Positions 17,491-18,667 of a stretch of 18,667 nucleotides of DNA are shown here, in pieces. The stretch's first letter is position 1; every line of letters starts with the position of its first letter. Under the pieces are notes generated by a model. That model was not told the origin of the DNA. It saw nothing but the letters and a program-made list of their open reading frames with translations, and made no database searches. The translations under genes and the position numbers were made by a program. Source of the DNA: Thermodesulfobacteriales bacterium (GTDB lineage Bacteria; Desulfobacterota_D; UBA1144; Nemesobacterales; UBA2774); the NCBI GenBank assembly GCA_004525335.1, contig SPCL01000029.1, positions 1-18,667 on the forward strand. The letters run 5' to 3'.

Positions 17491-18405
17491 TCAAGAATCT
17501 TTACTGATACCTTTTTCTTTCAGAACAGTTTTCAGTTTCTTAAGCGCAGCGTTTTCAATCTGTCTTACTCTTTCCCTGGATATATTATATCTTGTACCTA
17601 GTTCTTCTAATGTTAGCGGTTTGTCCGCCAAAATTCTGTTCTCTATTATAAATCTTTCTCTATCTTTTAATGTTTTAAGCGCATCAATCATTCCGCTCTT
17701 TATTCTTTTTTCTTCCTCTACCTTAGTTATCAGATCTTCCTGATTTACTACATTATCATCAGCAAGAAAATCCATATGAGATAAGTCAGTATCGCCTTTA
17801 ATTTCAGCATCTAAAGACAGATCCTTACCCCCCATTCGTTTATCCATTTCTATCACCGCTTCATTGGAAACATTAAGCTTGTCGGCCAGTTCTTTGTAAT
17901 CCTCTGAACTTAAATTTCCATCTCCCAGTTCCATTTGGTTCTTAGTGGAGCGAAGTTTGTAAAACAATTTTCTCTGATCCTGTGTAGTCCCGACTTTAAC
18001 TAGACTCCAGCTTTTGATTATATAGTTTTGAATATATGCTCTTATCCACCATACCGCATAGGAGATAACGCGATAGCCCTTGGTCGGGTCAAACCCTTTT
18101 ACAGCGTGCATAAGCCCTATATTTCCTTCTTGAATGATGTCCATAGTATTTAGGCCGTAGTTTTTATACTCATTTGCTACTTTTACTACGAACTTAAGGT
18201 TAGATGAAACAAGTTTTCTCGCAGCGTCTAAATCACCGTCCTTCTTGTACTTCATAGCTAGTTCATACTCTTCTTCTCGGCTTAGGATCGGGTCGTTGCT
18301 AATCTCAGTCATGTAGCGTTGAAGGGATGTTGTATGAGCCGGGAGCAGGTTCCCCTGATACCGTTTCTCTTCAGTTTTATCTGTTTTGTCGGTTTTTTTA
18401 GGCAT
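17491..18405 (-). CDS. rpoH: RNA polymerase sigma factor of the RpoH (sigma-32) type
   Basis: This alternative sigma factor of the sigma-70 family, group 3, directs RNA polymerase to stress (heat-shock) promoters. The 304-residue protein lacks region 1.1. It opens with a Lys/Thr-rich tail, then region 1.2 (LQRYMTEISNDPILSREEEY). Region 2 spans about 60-135 with NLKFVVKVANEYKNYGL, DIIQEGNIGLMHAV and YAVWWIRAYIQNYI. The RpoH box QRKLFYKLR at 144-152 is the hallmark that separates RpoH from other sigma factors. Region 4 is about 237-297, with a helix-turn-helix at LTLEELGTRYNISRERVRQI. ATG at 18405 has no Shine-Dalgarno match but is the only reasonable start. A vegetative-type promoter lies 35-63 bases upstream. 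The gene is single and converges on alaS with only 20 bp between stops and no evident terminator. The exact regulon cannot be told from sequence. Confidence 0.92.
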   Translation of the reverse strand: MPKKTDKTDKTEEKRYQGNLLPAHTTSLQRYMTEISNDPILSREEEYELAMKYKKDGDLDAARKLVSSNLKFVVKVANEYKNYGLNTMDIIQEGNIGLMHAVKGFDPTKGYRVISYAVWWIRAYIQNYIIKSWSLVKVGTTQDQRKLFYKLRSTKNQMELGDGNLSSEDYKELADKLNVSNEAVIEMDKRMGGKDLSLDAEIKGDTDLSHMDFLADDNVVNQEDLITKVEEEKRIKSGMIDALKTLKDRERFIIENRILADKPLTLEELGTRYNISRERVRQIENAALKKLKTVLKEKGISKDS

Positions 18406-18439
18406 TATTTTAAAATTGGAGCTTATTTAAGACTGCTTT

Positions 18440-18468
18440 AGTATACGTTTTGAGTGGATTCTAAGCAA
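18440..18468 (-). promoter_or_regulatory. Candidate sigma-70-type promoter of rpoH
   Basis: Read on the minus strand, TTGCTT (18468-18463) and TATACT (18445-18440) are separated by 17 bases, which is ideal spacing. Transcription would start near 18433, giving a leader of about 28 bases. No sigma-32-like motif is seen, so basal expression looks housekeeping-driven. Confidence 0.55.
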
Positions 18469-18529
18469 CCTATTAAATTCAGTCACGCTAGTAGGCTCTC
18501 TAAATATACATAAATGTAGAGTTATATCC

Positions 18530-18557
18530 TTGACTGATTATGTTCTTCTGTTAGAAT
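18530..18557 (+). promoter_or_regulatory. Promoter of tRNA-Asn
   Basis: TTGACT (18530-18535) and TAGAAT (18552-18557) are 16 bases apart, close to the sigma-70 consensus. They lie 33 bases before the mature tRNA, so the start point would be near 18564 with a short 5' leader for RNase P to remove. It stands back to back with the rpoH promoter. Confidence 0.65.
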
Positions 18558-18590
18558 GTTGTGCTTGAAGTTCTGAGCGTAGTTCTCGGT

Positions 18591-18666
18591 TCCGGAGTAG
18601 CTCAGCTGGCAGAGCGGGTGACTGTTAATCACTAGGTCGGGGGTTCGAATCCCTCCTCCGGAGCCA
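18591..18666 (+). tRNA. tRNA-Asn, anticodon GTT
   Basis: A complete 76-base cloverleaf can be drawn. Acceptor TCCGGAG pairs with CTCCGGA, followed by discriminator G and an encoded CCA (18664-18666). The D arm contains AGCTCAGCTGGCAGAGC. The anticodon stem GGTGA pairs with TCACT around the loop CTGTTAA, placing GTT at 18624-18626. The T arm GGGGG-TTCGAAT-CCCTC has one G-T pair. GTT reads AAC and AAT, so it carries asparagine. It ends one base before the window edge, so any following tRNA genes cannot be seen. Confidence 0.97.
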
Positions 18667-18667
18667 A

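Noticed and set aside
1..18667. CRISPR array, transposon, prophage or defence island
   Set aside because: No regularly spaced direct repeats, transposase, integrase or phage-like gene is visible on either strand; the intact genes are all core functions.

Overview
The window is a mostly housekeeping stretch of an A+T-rich bacterial chromosome. The RpoB and RpoC sequences keep the insertions seen in Gram-negative enzymes. The sigma factor is of the RpoH (sigma-32) type, and PurF is of the propeptide/iron-sulfur-cysteine type. Together these suggest a proteobacterium-like or deltaproteobacterium-like lineage (Desulfobacterota, SAR324, Dadabacteria or similar). That placement is inference from protein character only; no 16S gene is present.

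Layout, left to right. Bases 1-5978 (+): the 3' two thirds of rpoB and a complete rpoC, 28 bp apart, ending in a hairpin terminator at 5996-6026. Bases 6057-8762 (+): valS. Bases 8763-8934: a short spacer that still reads as the C-terminal tail of a sulfotransferase-like protein, without a start or catalytic part. Bases 8935-12547 (-): purL then purF, translationally overlapping by 8 bp; they encode purine synthesis steps 4 and 1. Bases 12639-13591 (+): a decayed gene for an exported pentapeptide-repeat protein with a C-terminal membrane helix, carrying one internal stop and three frame changes. Bases 13739-17470 (+): rlmN and alaS, 30 bp apart. Bases 17491-18405 (-): an rpoH-like sigma factor facing alaS. 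Bases 18591-18666 (+): tRNA-Asn(GTT) with an encoded CCA, behind its own promoter and divergent from the sigma gene.

Functionally the intact genes serve transcription (rpoB, rpoC, rpoH), translation (valS, alaS, rlmN, tRNA-Asn) and purine synthesis (purL, purF). I found no CRISPR array, insertion sequence, prophage, toxin-antitoxin or defence module, and no convincing new system. The most informative non-routine content is the two gene relics, both in spacers next to intact core genes, which look like marks of ongoing loss of accessory genes.
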